From NCBI RefSeq assembly GCF_018314255.1, contig NZ_CP073066.1, forward strand, positions 1,860,001 through 1,924,000: 64,000 nucleotides of DNA, written 5' to 3'. The stretch is from Lentilactobacillus buchneri (GTDB lineage Bacteria; Bacillota; Bacilli; Lactobacillales; Lactobacillaceae). The notes under the pieces are model-generated. The model saw only the letters and a program-made list of their open reading frames with translations. It ran no database searches and had not been told where the DNA came from. The position numbers and the translations under genes were made by a program. Positions 55,508 to 63,961 of the stretch are shown here, piece by piece. Each line of letters starts with the position of its first letter. Position 1 is the first letter of the stretch.

Positions 55508-55515
55508 TTGTTTGA

Positions 55516-55542
55516 AGCAGCCACGATTGGCTGCTTTTTATT
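55516..55542 (+). terminator. Terminator of lacLM
   Basis: AGCAGCCA pairs with TGGCTGCT, followed by TTTTATTT. Confidence 0.85.
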
Positions 55543-55587
55543 TACCATAAAGCACAATTGAATTAGGAAAAGAAGTGCCAAATTTAC

Positions 55588-55638
55588 TTGTGTTTTAGTA
55601 AAATATGCAGTATGATTAACACTGTAAAAGCGCTTTCA
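55588..55638 (+). promoter_or_regulatory. Promoter and cre box of DUF2264 gene
   Basis: TTGTGT, 17-base spacer, TATGAT (55611-55616), then TAAAAGCGCTTTCA (55625-55638), matching cre at 13 of 14 positions just downstream of the start point, a roadblock position. TTTTAGTAAAA overlaps the spacer. Confidence 0.65.
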
Positions 55639-55665
55639 AAATACAATGATGAGGTGATTTTAACA

Positions 55666-57552
55666 GTGAAACGAAAATTATTTAATGAACAAATTAAAGA
55701 CAACCCACTCCGCAGTAAAGCGGATGTCAAAGCTGCCCTGGTCGACATTTTAGCGCCTGCCATGGAAGTTTTGGCGCAACAAAAACGAAAGGGCCGCTTC
55801 CGGATGAGTGACAGTGGGGCCGTTTACCTCCAAGACAAGACCGAAGTGGAAGGTTTCATGCGCCTGCTTTGGGGCTTAGGGCCATTCTTTAGTGATAAAA
55901 AGCGGGTATACGAACGTCCAGACTGGTACGAGTTGGTGACGCAAGGCATCTTAGCCGGAACTGATCCTGATGATCCTGATTACTGGGGTGGAGATCTTGG
56001 TGACTATGACCAGGTCTTCGTAGAGATGGGCGCTTTGACTGCCTTCTTGTATGAAACAAAAGATTATTTCTGGGATAATTTGACCGTTAAAAAGCAAAAA
56101 ACGATTGTCAAATGGATGGATCAGGTGAACCACAAGGTGATTCCAAAGACCAACTGGTTATTCTTCCGTGCGATGGTCAACCAATTTATCACTGATTCCG
56201 GCTACATGGATAATTCAGAGTTGATCGATGCTGATTATGCGATCACCAATAAACATTACCTGGGTCATGGCTGGTCCTACGATGGTTATGTCAACCAGAT
56301 CGATAACTACATTCCGTTTGCCTACCAGTTCTTTACGATCCTAACGGTTGGCTTGGCACACACTGATAACAAGCAAAGTCAATTATTGAAAGAACGCGCC
56401 CAGAAATTTGTCCCAAGTTATGCCAACTGGTTTGCCGCTGATGGTGCTGCCTTGCCATACGGACGCAGTTTGGATTACCGATTTGCCCAGGCAGCCTTTT
56501 GGGCGGCTTATGCCTATGCGCATGTTGATATGCCTGAAGGGTATAGCTTAGGTGATATCAAGCACTTGCTGTTGAACAACCTGCGTTGGTGGTTCCAGCA
56601 GAACATCTTCCAGACGGATGGGTTGATTCCAATCGGCTATGCTTATCCCAATATGAATTTTGCTGAAGGTTACAACGGGCCGGCTTCTGCTTACTGGGCC
56701 TTGAAGACCTTTATCTTCTTTGCCTTACCTGATGATGATCCGTTCTGGACCACCAAAGAAAGTGATGACTTCAAGTTTGAAGCTTTGAAGAAGCAGCCGG
56801 AACCTAGAATGCTGATTGCCCACAGTCAAAATGGTTTGGAAGTTCAGTCATTTACTGCCGGTCAGCACTCCCACGAGCATGCCCATGGTGAAGCCAAGTA
56901 TGAGAAGTATGTCTACTCAACCACCTTTGGTTTCAGTACGCCTAAAGGATCCGTTCTTTTGAAACAGGGGGCTTATGATAATACCTTGGCAGTTGCCGAA
57001 TCGGAAAACTTCTGGCAAACCGCCTTCAAGTACGATGATTACGCAATCCACGACAACTACGTCTACTCAGACTGGAAGCCGTACGATGATGTTGAAATCA
57101 AGAACTTTGTTGTGCCGGCAATGCCATGGCATGTGCGGGTTCATGAAGTCAATACCGGCCGGGAGCTTCATTTGGCTGAAGGCAGTTTCTCAGCTCCTGA
57201 CAGTGGAGCACCTGATGAATATGAAATGAAGACCAGAGCAGCTAATGCCGTTTTCTATCATTCAAGAGTCGGCATTACCGGATTAGTCGGCTTGTCAAAG
57301 GAATTGACAACTGAATTGTCAACGCCGGAACCCAACACCAATCTCTACTTCAATAAGACCAAGATTCCCCTGCAAACTGGTGTTTTGGCCCCAGGCAAGT
57401 ACACCTTGATCTCACTGTATCTTGGTGATCGTGAGCTCGAGAGCCTGGATGATGATGGCAAGATTGTCATTCCAGAAGTGAAGTTGGATGGCAATAAGCT
57501 GACGATTTCATTTAATGATCACACGGTTGGTGCCGACTTCGATGAGTTTTAA
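55666..57552 (+). CDS. DUF2264 family protein, probable glycan-active enzyme
   Basis: 628 residues from GTG 55666 (GAGGTGA 8 bases upstream; an upstream frame to 55588 lies in promoter DNA). N-terminal (alpha/alpha) barrel of about 380 residues with NWLFFRAMVNQF, YLGHGWSYDGY, YGRSLDYRFAQAAFWAAYAYA and then a beta-rich C-terminal domain, the DUF2264 layout that resembles polysaccharide lyases and glycoside hydrolases on unsaturated uronides. No signal peptide, so it works inside the cell on imported oligosaccharides. Related proteins have, as I recall, been placed among glycoside hydrolases; the substrate here is unknown. Confidence 0.8.
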   Translation: MKRKLFNEQIKDNPLRSKADVKAALVDILAPAMEVLAQQKRKGRFRMSDSGAVYLQDKTEVEGFMRLLWGLGPFFSDKKRVYERPDWYELVTQGILAGTDPDDPDYWGGDLGDYDQVFVEMGALTAFLYETKDYFWDNLTVKKQKTIVKWMDQVNHKVIPKTNWLFFRAMVNQFITDSGYMDNSELIDADYAITNKHYLGHGWSYDGYVNQIDNYIPFAYQFFTILTVGLAHTDNKQSQLLKERAQKFVPSYANWFAADGAALPYGRSLDYRFAQAAFWAAYAYAHVDMPEGYSLGDIKHLLLNNLRWWFQQNIFQTDGLIPIGYAYPNMNFAEGYNGPASAYWALKTFIFFALPDDDPFWTTKESDDFKFEALKKQPEPRMLIAHSQNGLEVQSFTAGQHSHEHAHGEAKYEKYVYSTTFGFSTPKGSVLLKQGAYDNTLAVAESENFWQTAFKYDDYAIHDNYVYSDWKPYDDVEIKNFVVPAMPWHVRVHEVNTGRELHLAEGSFSAPDSGAPDEYEMKTRAANAVFYHSRVGITGLVGLSKELTTELSTPEPNTNLYFNKTKIPLQTGVLAPGKYTLISLYLGDRELESLDDDGKIVIPEVKLDGNKLTISFNDHTVGADFDEF

Positions 57553-57632
57553 TGGTAAATATTGAACGAAATGTGCAACTAACCAATGGCCACTATGTCA
57601 CCGCAAAGAAGGCCATGGTTATCGAAAAATAG
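57552..57632 (+). CDS. Very short ORF coupled to DUF2264 gene (remnant or peptide)
   Basis: TAATG overlap: the ATG at 57552 shares a base with the DUF2264 stop and opens 26 codons (MVNIERNVQLTNGHYVTAKK...) to TAG at 57630. No ribosome site of its own. It may be the surviving start of a gene whose middle was deleted, because the next frame is only the end of a transporter. Low confidence as a real gene. Confidence 0.25.
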   Translation: MVNIERNVQLTNGHYVTAKKAMVIEK

Positions 57633-57636
57633 TTAA

Positions 57637-58164
57637 ATGAAAATGATTTGGTTGGTTATTTTTATGATTTTTTGGGAAGTGGGGTTGTACATTTTGTACT
57701 TTGCCCCATGGAACGCGTTTCCGTTTATTCCCGATCTGGATACATTGGTGACAGGAAGGAACCGGGCCGGCCTGTTTGCCTCCGTGATGACCTTTGTTAA
57801 TCAAATCAGTGTCGGTGTTGCCGGTGTGGTTGCCGGATATTTGCTGGACTTTGCCCATTTTCGGGAGTCGGCAAGCGGGGCAGTTGTTCAGCCGCAGAGT
57901 GCCATTAATATGATTATCTTTATCGTATCGGGTGGCGTTGGCTTGATGATCGTCTTGGCAATGCTGTTTGTCGGCCGCTTTCATCTCAGCAAGAAGACAT
58001 TCATGGTTCTTTCTGCAGAACTTGTTCGTCTGCAAAAGGGCGGTAGTATGAGTGATGTGGATCCACACCCCAAGGCAGTTTGTGAGGATTTGACCGGCGT
58101 TAAATATGATTCAATTGAGGTTTGGAAGAAAGATGACCAACCGCAAAATAAATCACGGGGTTAG
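57637..58164 (+). pseudogene. C-terminal remnant of a GPH-family sugar transporter
   Basis: 175 codons carry only the end of a glycoside-pentoside-hexuronide carrier: membrane segment, FPFIPDLDTLVTGRNRAGLFASVMTFVNQIS (a characteristic GPH loop and helix, in parts), two more segments, and a cytoplasmic tail with LQKGGSMSDVDP and LTGVKYDSIEVWKKD as at GPH ends. Normal length is about 450-500 residues, so about two thirds is missing. It fits a deletion whose left edge lies near 57632. The intact MFS carrier at 50790 may have taken its place. Confidence 0.75.
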
Positions 58165-58269
58165 CCGGTTTTGGGATTAAATCTCCTCAAGTCGATTTGA
58201 TTGACCACAACCTGCTTCGGGTAGATACTTTTGTTGAAATAACAAGTTATCTATTTGGGGAGGATTCAC

Positions 58270-59064
58270 ATGACAAATTTAGTGATTAAAAAAGACGTTG
58301 AATATGATGCTGTTCACCACCAGTTAACTGACATTTATTATGATGGCGAAAAGGCGCAAAGCAAAGGCGCAATCATTGATATCCATGGTGGCGGTTGGTT
58401 CCGCGGCAACAAGTCCAAAGATGAGGATTCCTCGATCCGGTTTGTGGAAGCCGGCTACCTGGTTGTAACGCCGGCTTATCGAATTACGCCAGCGGCTTTC
58501 TATCCGGCACCTTTGGAAGATATGGATCACTTGTATGAATGGTTGAAGAAATCCGACTTGCCGTTCAACCACGACCATATCGGGGCATTTGGCTCGTCCG
58601 CCGGTGGCAACATGACCGTCGAATTGGCAATCAAATATGGCATTCCGATTGCCTCACTGTCTGGCATTTTGGATATTGATAAGTGGTTGAGCGAGCATGA
58701 AGATGTGGTTGCCGCAGAAGGTGACACGAGTGGCTTTAATTCAACCGCCAGCTCGAATATTAACCAGACTGGGGCCAACGATCCGTTTTATAAGTGGTTT
58801 GTGACCAACTACTTTAACGGCCGGACCGACCAATACACCGAAGCCACTCCGGTTCATCGAGTAACCGACCAGACTGGTCAGATGTATTTGGCCAATTCAC
58901 TGAATGAATTTGTGCCAACCAGTGGAGTCCTGGACATGGCTCAAGCTTTGACCAAACACCAAATTCCTTATCGAACCCGGATGTTAACCGGTAGTCGTCA
59001 CGCTAAGGGATACCTGGATGATGTCTGGGATGACGTGGTTGGGTTCTTTGCTCAAACCTTATAA
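58270..59064 (+). CDS. Alpha/beta-hydrolase esterase (HSL/acetyl-xylan esterase-like)
   Basis: 264 residues from ATG 58270 (GGGGAGG 8 bases upstream). Oxyanion motif HGGGWFRG, nucleophile elbow GSSAGG (Ser), and C-terminal Asp/His region (GSRHAKGY). No signal peptide. Probably removes acyl groups from imported sugars or small esters, fitting its place after lacLM and the DUF2264 gene. Substrate not known. Confidence 0.85.
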   Translation: MTNLVIKKDVEYDAVHHQLTDIYYDGEKAQSKGAIIDIHGGGWFRGNKSKDEDSSIRFVEAGYLVVTPAYRITPAAFYPAPLEDMDHLYEWLKKSDLPFNHDHIGAFGSSAGGNMTVELAIKYGIPIASLSGILDIDKWLSEHEDVVAAEGDTSGFNSTASSNINQTGANDPFYKWFVTNYFNGRTDQYTEATPVHRVTDQTGQMYLANSLNEFVPTSGVLDMAQALTKHQIPYRTRMLTGSRHAKGYLDDVWDDVVGFFAQTL

Positions 59065-59065
59065 T

Positions 59066-59160
59066 GCGGTACACTTAATAGGAGCGCGGTGACAGCTGTT
59101 TACCTGGATGACTAGGCTCAGCTGGTAACTGACGTCATCGCGAAATAATCAGTGTACGCA
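59066..59160 (+). ncRNA. Structured intergenic element of unknown function
   Basis: GCGGTACAC pairs with GTGTACGC, inner CGCGGTGAC with GTCATCGCG, and TTACC with GGTAA: three nested stems over 95 bases, right before the terminator at 59160. Perhaps part of a leader attenuator for the CPBP gene or a free RNA. Confidence 0.4.
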
Positions 59161-59206
59161 AAAGTGGCCGAAACGAAAGTTTTGCTTTTGTTCGGCCGCT
59201 TTTTTA
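59160..59206 (+). terminator. Rho-independent terminator
   Basis: AAAAGTGGCCGAA pairs with TTCGGCCGCTTTTTT. Confidence 0.85.
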
Positions 59207-59230
59207 CATAATGAAACGGGGTCACAATGG

Positions 59231-59998
59231 ATGATTAAGAATAAAATGTCTTGGGGAAAGGAATTCTGGTTGGCAGCCCTTTTTCTGGTCCTCTTGATGG
59301 GTGTCGACTTTTCGGTCCGGGGAGCAGGGCCACTGGTTCGCGGCGGTGCCCGACTGATGTTTGCGCTGGTCGTTGCCGGAATTGTTTTCTATGTACTGGG
59401 AACGATGAAAATTTTTCAGACTAAAGTCAAGTTGGGGACTTTTGCCAAAATCTGGGGATTCATTTTTGGCATTTGCCTGGGTGGATTATTCCTATTGATT
59501 AGCATTCTCGGTCACACGGCTTTGATGATGCATGCCAAAACGGTGGTTGCCGATACCATGATGGCATTGTCAGCGGGAATCTTTGAAGAATTCCTGTGTC
59601 GGGGATTGTTGTTCTCGGCATTCCTGAGCGTCTTCAAACAGGCCAAATATAAGTTTACCGAGGCCGCGTTGGCTTCCGGAATCTTCTTCGGCCTCTTTCA
59701 TTTCATGAATCTGATCTCAGGGCAGGGCTTTTTACCAACCCTTCAACAGGCGACCTACGCTTTTGTGATTGGGGCGATTTTTGCATCAATCAGGTTGACG
59801 ACCAATACCTTAACCTGGGTGGTTCTGATTCATGCGTTAATCGATTGGCAGCCGGGAATTTCGGTGACTCATACGGTTAGTGCACTGGCGTCGTGGCCGG
59901 TTTTCCTGGCAGTTTGGGGAACAATTCTGGTCGTGACCGTGATTTTTCTGATTTCGTTTGATAGTAGTTATCGGCAGAGTGTGAAAGAGGACGTCTAG
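59231..59998 (+). CDS. CPBP family intramembrane metalloprotease
   Basis: 255 residues, about seven membrane segments. Motif 1 FEEFLCRGLLFSA, motif 2 FFGLFHFMN and motif 3 HALIDW are those of the CAAX/bacteriocin-processing protease family (Abi), which cleaves within or near membranes and is often linked to bacteriocin immunity. No bacteriocin gene is adjacent. Its last seven codons form the left arm of the palindromic repeat at 59977. Confidence 0.88.
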   Translation: MIKNKMSWGKEFWLAALFLVLLMGVDFSVRGAGPLVRGGARLMFALVVAGIVFYVLGTMKIFQTKVKLGTFAKIWGFIFGICLGGLFLLISILGHTALMMHAKTVVADTMMALSAGIFEEFLCRGLLFSAFLSVFKQAKYKFTEAALASGIFFGLFHFMNLISGQGFLPTLQQATYAFVIGAIFASIRLTTNTLTWVVLIHALIDWQPGISVTHTVSALASWPVFLAVWGTILVVTVIFLISFDSSYRQSVKEDV

Positions 59999-60270
59999 CA
60001 ATTGGATTTTAAGCCCCTCCAGACGGAAACCGAGTCAGGTTTTCGGCTGGAGGGGCTTAAAATCCGATTGCTGTCCTCTTTTACACGTTTAATCAAAATA
60101 AAAGTGAGACGCAACGAAACCGAGTCAGGTTTTCGGGTGGAGGGGCTTAAAATCCAATCGCTGTCCTCTTTCACACGTTTAATCAAGATAAAAGTGAGAC
60201 ACAACGAAACCGAGTCAGGTTTTCGGGTGGAGGGGCTTAAAATCCAATTGTTGTCCTCTTTCACACGTTT
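59977..60270 (+). repeat. Palindromic repeat, family member 10, right half amplified as 90-bp direct repeats
   Basis: Left end GAGTGTGAAAGAGGAC (inside the CPBP gene) pairs with GTCCTCTTTTACAC; GGATTTTAAGCCCCTCCA pairs with TGGAGGGGCTTAAAATCC; loop GAGTCA within GGAAACC/GGTTTTC. The unit 60026-60115 repeats at 60116-60205 and, partly, 60206-60270. Not a CRISPR: units abut with no spacers. Confidence 0.9.
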
Positions 60271-60285
60271 AAGCTCTAACATAAT

Positions 60286-60335
60286 AAAATGCGGCTGAAC
60301 AAAAGGATCACCTTTTGCCCAGCCGCATTTTGTTG
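60286..60335 (+). terminator. Bidirectional terminator
   Basis: AAAATGCGGCTG and AAAAGG pair with CCTTTT and CAGCCGCATTTT; serves the CPBP and matrixin genes, which converge here. Confidence 0.85.
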
Positions 60336-60361
60336 AGGAAATTTTTAAGCTGTTTTGATCT

Positions 60362-61189
60362 TTACCAGTAACCCAAAACCTTGGTTAACTTGGCACGATT
60401 AATATCTCTGGAAGATAATTTATCCTGGAAAATCGCGTAATCATCGTTGACTACTTTGGATTGGCTCCAGGAGTACTTCGCGTCACCGCTCTTAGTTCCC
60501 GAATCAGCTTCCATAATATCATTGGAGTACGGGGTGTGATCCAAGCCAAGGCTGTGGCCCAGTTCATGGGTAATCACTGATTTCCAGTAGGTGTCATAGA
60601 GTGCCTGGTAATCTGCACTGTTTGGCTGATCAGCTGATGGCAGTGCATGACCGGTCTCAGCTTTGTAGACAGCCGGCAGGTACTTGGTGTTGTCGAAGAA
60701 ATTATAGTTGATGTAAAGCTTGCTGGTAATGTAATAGCCATCCCAGCTGCCTTGCCCGGTCCCAGCATTTTTAAAGCCCACTGTAATCGTGTGGTCAGCT
60801 TTGGTGCCTAATTTAAACGCTTTGGTTTTGAGGGCCTTGTTCCAATTCTGCATCGCGGCGTAGGTATAAGACTTCAATGATTGATTGGCTACGTAGACCT
60901 TTGCCGTATGATTTTTGAAGATGCCCTGGGCACTCATTGGTTGGACATTGTACCAGCGGTCAAAGACCTGCCAATATTTGTCATAGATATAAGCGGGGTA
61001 TTTGCGGACACTTGATGTTGGATTCAAATCAGGGGTGCTTTTGATGGCCTTGGCAACCGTTTTGCCGGCAATCCGCTGAGTTGATTTGGCATAAGTAATC
61101 GGACTTTGAGGCATGTTCAACGTCAATGGCACCGCTAAAGCAAAGGTGGCACTGGCGACTGCGGCGAGAATGAAACTTCTTTTTTTCAT
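60362..61189 (-). CDS. Secreted matrixin-type zinc metalloprotease
   Basis: 275 residues from ATG 61189 (GAGGG upstream). Signal peptide 1-34, a propeptide-like stretch, and a catalytic domain (about 90-260) with the metzincin motif HELGHSLGLDHTPYSNDIM: three His ligands, catalytic Glu, then the Met of the Met-turn. Cleaves proteins outside the cell. Such enzymes are widespread and unannotated in lactobacilli; the target is unknown. Confidence 0.9.
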   Translation of the reverse strand: MKKRSFILAAVASATFALAVPLTLNMPQSPITYAKSTQRIAGKTVAKAIKSTPDLNPTSSVRKYPAYIYDKYWQVFDRWYNVQPMSAQGIFKNHTAKVYVANQSLKSYTYAAMQNWNKALKTKAFKLGTKADHTITVGFKNAGTGQGSWDGYYITSKLYINYNFFDNTKYLPAVYKAETGHALPSADQPNSADYQALYDTYWKSVITHELGHSLGLDHTPYSNDIMEADSGTKSGDAKYSWSQSKVVNDDYAIFQDKLSSRDINRAKLTKVLGYW

Positions 61190-61304
61190 AAGGAACCCTC
61201 TCTTGAAGTTACATAAAATCATTTTGCCTGAATAATAGCATTCCAATCAAGATCGTTCAAGAAATCTTGCTTCAAACCAAGCGGTCTTAATGAAGGCTTA
61301 TGAA

Positions 61305-61799
61305 TTATTGCAGGGGATAGACTAAATTGTACCAAGTTTCCCCGGCATGACTGGATGCTGAAATGCCTTCGTTTTGATAGCCATTGCTTTCATAAAATGG
61401 GATCAGGTCTGCCAGACAGGTCAGGGTGATAGCCACTCTGCTTTGTGCTTTGGCAACCTGAGCCAATTCGCTCAGCAGGCGGCTGGCAATGCCATGGCCG
61501 CGAAAATCGGGATGGACCGCCAAGCTGAGGACCGTTTGATAAGGATCATCTCGACGGTTGGCGTGGGCCTGTTCAAATAGTTCATCTGTCAGATACCGTT
61601 GTGAAAATGCCGGACCGACGATGTAACCGACCACTTGATTGGCCTCATTTGTGGCGACAATAAATGTGTCCGGATACAACCGGATTCTTTCCGCCATCGC
61701 AGTTTTGGTGGCTGCCTCGGCCGGCGAAAAGCCTGCTTCTTCGATCACCATAATTGCGGTCAACTCATCCATCCTTGCCGGTTGATAATGTAATTTCAA
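61305..61799 (-). CDS. GNAT family N-acetyltransferase
   Basis: 164 residues from TTG 61799 (GGAGG 7 bases upstream). Acetyl-CoA site VHPDFRGHGIASRLL in LSLAVHPDFRGHGIA and the C-terminal LIPFYESNGYQNEG. Resembles the small-molecule acetyltransferases of arylalkylamine N-acetyltransferase type. Divergent from the exporter gene at 61887, 87 bases apart. Confidence 0.88.
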   Translation of the reverse strand: MKLHYQPARMDELTAIMVIEEAGFSPAEAATKTAMAERIRLYPDTFIVATNEANQVVGYIVGPAFSQRYLTDELFEQAHANRRDDPYQTVLSLAVHPDFRGHGIASRLLSELAQVAKAQSRVAITLTCLADLIPFYESNGYQNEGISASSHAGETWYNLVYPLQ

Positions 61800-61886
61800 T
61801 TCGGACCTCCATTAGCTTGTGGTATCATTAATTGCGTACCATTTTATTAATAATGATTATCATAACACGATAGGGGTCTTCACAAA

Positions 61887-63344
61887 ATGAATCATTCAAA
61901 TATTGGACATCGTAATCGCGGGGTGATCCTGATCGCGGTCTTTATCGCGACGTTTATGACTTCCGTTGAAGTGACCATCGTGACGACGGCACTGCCCTCA
62001 ATTATTAGCGAACTTCATGGGCTGGCTTATCAAAGCTGGATTATGAGTGCCTATCTGTTGACGACTGCGATCACGACACCTATCTACGGCAAGTTGGCCG
62101 ATACGTTGGGCCGACGAAAAGTATTTCAGTGGGGTGTGACCGTCTTCACCATCGGCTCGCTTTTAAGCGGATTGTCACCTTCGATTTTATTCTTGATCGT
62201 CGCCCGGGCAATTCAGGGAATTGGGGCCGGTGCGGTCATGCCACTGACGTTTACGATCATCGCCGATATTTTTTCGTTTGAACAGCGGGCAAATGTGCTG
62301 GCACTCAATAATACCGCCTGGGGACTGTCAGCCTTGGTCGGCCCGCTGATTGGCGGTTTTTTAGTGGACCATCTTTCCTGGCACTGGGTATTCTTCGTCA
62401 ACGTGCCCTTGGGCATCATCGTCGCCCTGCTGATCTGGCTGGGGTATCAGGAAAATATTGAGCTCAAGAATCAGCTGATCATTGATTGGCTGGGGATTAT
62501 CTGGCTGGCAATTTCACTGGTCAGCTTATTGCTGGGGATTCAGGCATTGGACACGCTGCCGCTGATTGCAGCCAGCCTGTTGATAGTGACGATTGTGGCA
62601 ACTTGGTTATTTCTTCGCCATGAAAAGCATTTCGCAGACCCGTTAATTTCACCAAAAATGTTTCATTCCAAAACCTTTACCATTCAAATTATCACAGCAA
62701 CAATTTTGAGTGGGGTCTTAATTGGTTATCAAATGTATTTCCCAATTTGGCTGCAATCATTGTATCGGGTATCCGCAACCACTGCCGGGTTAGTCGTGAC
62801 CTCCAGCTCAATCATGTGGCTGGTCGCCTCGTTTTTTGTCGGTAAATTGATTGCCCACTTTGTTCCCAAACAAATTGCAGTGACCTTGATTGGTGTGATG
62901 CTGCTCAGTTATTTGTCACTGATCTTTGCCAGTCAAGCATTTCCGGTCTGGGCATTTTATGTGATTGCCATGATTAATGGGATTGGAATGGGGATCGTTG
63001 TCAGCATGAATACGATTCTTAGCCAGCATTTGGTTCCCAATGAAATGGTCGGTTCGGCGACTTCAGTCCTCACCCTTGGTCGTTCCTTGGGCCAAACGGT
63101 GATGGCCGGGGTGTATGGTGCAATCTTGAATTTAGTGATTCGATTGCAGCTGCACGGCGGAATCACCTTTTCAAAGGTCAATAACGTCATCAGTTCCAAA
63201 GGGGCCGCCGTGGTGGCCAATCGGTCGCTGATTGATCCAATCATCCTGACAGCCCTTCATATGGTGTTTGTCGGGGTGGTCGCGATGTTGGTAGTTGTCT
63301 TGGTAATCAATATTTTAGATCCTAATAAAAAAATTATTCGTTGA
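61887..63344 (+). CDS. DHA2-family MFS multidrug exporter (14 membrane segments)
   Basis: 485 residues, ATG with AGGGGT upstream. TALPSIISELHG in TM1 (motif D1), GKLADTLGRRKVF (motif A) and the antiporter motif C GLSALVGPLIGGFLVDHLSWHWVFFVN (in parts), typical of QacA/EmrB drug:proton antiporters. Substrate not predictable. A terminator follows at 63364. Confidence 0.9.
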   Translation: MNHSNIGHRNRGVILIAVFIATFMTSVEVTIVTTALPSIISELHGLAYQSWIMSAYLLTTAITTPIYGKLADTLGRRKVFQWGVTVFTIGSLLSGLSPSILFLIVARAIQGIGAGAVMPLTFTIIADIFSFEQRANVLALNNTAWGLSALVGPLIGGFLVDHLSWHWVFFVNVPLGIIVALLIWLGYQENIELKNQLIIDWLGIIWLAISLVSLLLGIQALDTLPLIAASLLIVTIVATWLFLRHEKHFADPLISPKMFHSKTFTIQIITATILSGVLIGYQMYFPIWLQSLYRVSATTAGLVVTSSSIMWLVASFFVGKLIAHFVPKQIAVTLIGVMLLSYLSLIFASQAFPVWAFYVIAMINGIGMGIVVSMNTILSQHLVPNEMVGSATSVLTLGRSLGQTVMAGVYGAILNLVIRLQLHGGITFSKVNNVISSKGAAVVANRSLIDPIILTALHMVFVGVVAMLVVVLVINILDPNKKIIR

Positions 63345-63363
63345 TCGTTGTGGAAATTAGCAC

Positions 63364-63403
63364 GAAAAAAGAGGTCGGACATCAATTTGTCCGGCCTCTT
63401 AGC
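63364..63403 (+). terminator. Rho-independent terminator
   Basis: AAAAAAGAGGTCGGAC pairs with GTCCGGCCTCTT. Confidence 0.75.
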
Positions 63404-63457
63404 GTATTGTGCCGTTCAAAAGCAATCGGCATTAGCTGGGAATTTGATTTGCCCAGC

Positions 63458-63808
63458 TTATTTTGTGGATCCTGGCACCCCGGCAACCGTCTGAAAGACG
63501 TCAGCCAATGAGGTATGCATGTCGGCGAATTTCTTGTTGAGGATAAGCTGACGGAATTCTTCAACCGAGATGGTTTCAACATCTTTGAAAGGAATTGTCG
63601 GCGCATCGGCGTTAACCGTTGGATTAATCGAGCTGACCAAGGTGATCACTAGGCCCTTTTCGCTGTTCAAAGTGACAGTATAGTACTCGTAGTATGAAGG
63701 AGTTTCGTAATTACCGGTCAGTTCCTTGTGGTCCTTAAAATAGTTGATGATAAAGTCGTTGAATGCCTTTGGTGATTTTAATGATGCTTTCCAATCTGTG
63801 TTTGTCAT
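63458..63808 (-). CDS. Small conserved protein of unknown function, copy 2
   Basis: 116 residues from ATG 63808 (AAGGAAG 7 bases upstream). Paralog of the protein at 52111-52491: NYFKDHKELTGNYETPSYYEYY and PFKDVETISVEEFRQLILNKKF align without gaps. The C-terminal tails differ. No membrane segment. Upstream on its strand lies a perfect cre box at 63948-63961, so this copy too is probably catabolite-controlled. Function unknown. Confidence 0.75.
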   Translation of the reverse strand: MTNTDWKASLKSPKAFNDFIINYFKDHKELTGNYETPSYYEYYTVTLNSEKGLVITLVSSINPTVNADAPTIPFKDVETISVEEFRQLILNKKFADMHTSLADVFQTVAGVPGSTK

Positions 63809-63947
63809 AGTCAAACTTCCTTTCGTGTCTCAATCAGTTTCAAAATGGGGTAAGAGGTGGATAACTAACATATTAGAGCTGATATTTCTCTCTTGCTTCA
63901 ATTGTTATTCTAAACACTTCTCAAATTAATACAAGTGGAAACATCAA

Positions 63948-63961
63948 TGAAAACGTTGACA
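63948..63961 (-). promoter_or_regulatory. cre box upstream of copy 2 small gene
   Basis: TGAAAACGTTGACA on the plus strand fits TGWAANCGNTNWCA at all positions. It is 140 bases before the gene; another GGAAGCGTT fragment runs off the window end. Confidence 0.65.

Noticed and set aside
60026-60270. Tandem repeats resembling a CRISPR array
   Set aside because: Units of 90 bp abut directly with no unique spacers, and no cas gene is nearby.
60002-60298. Overlapping 95-98 codon frames on both strands within the 90-bp repeats
   Set aside because: They arise from the repeat period (a multiple of three) and lack starts with ribosome sites; the sequence is explained by the palindromic element.
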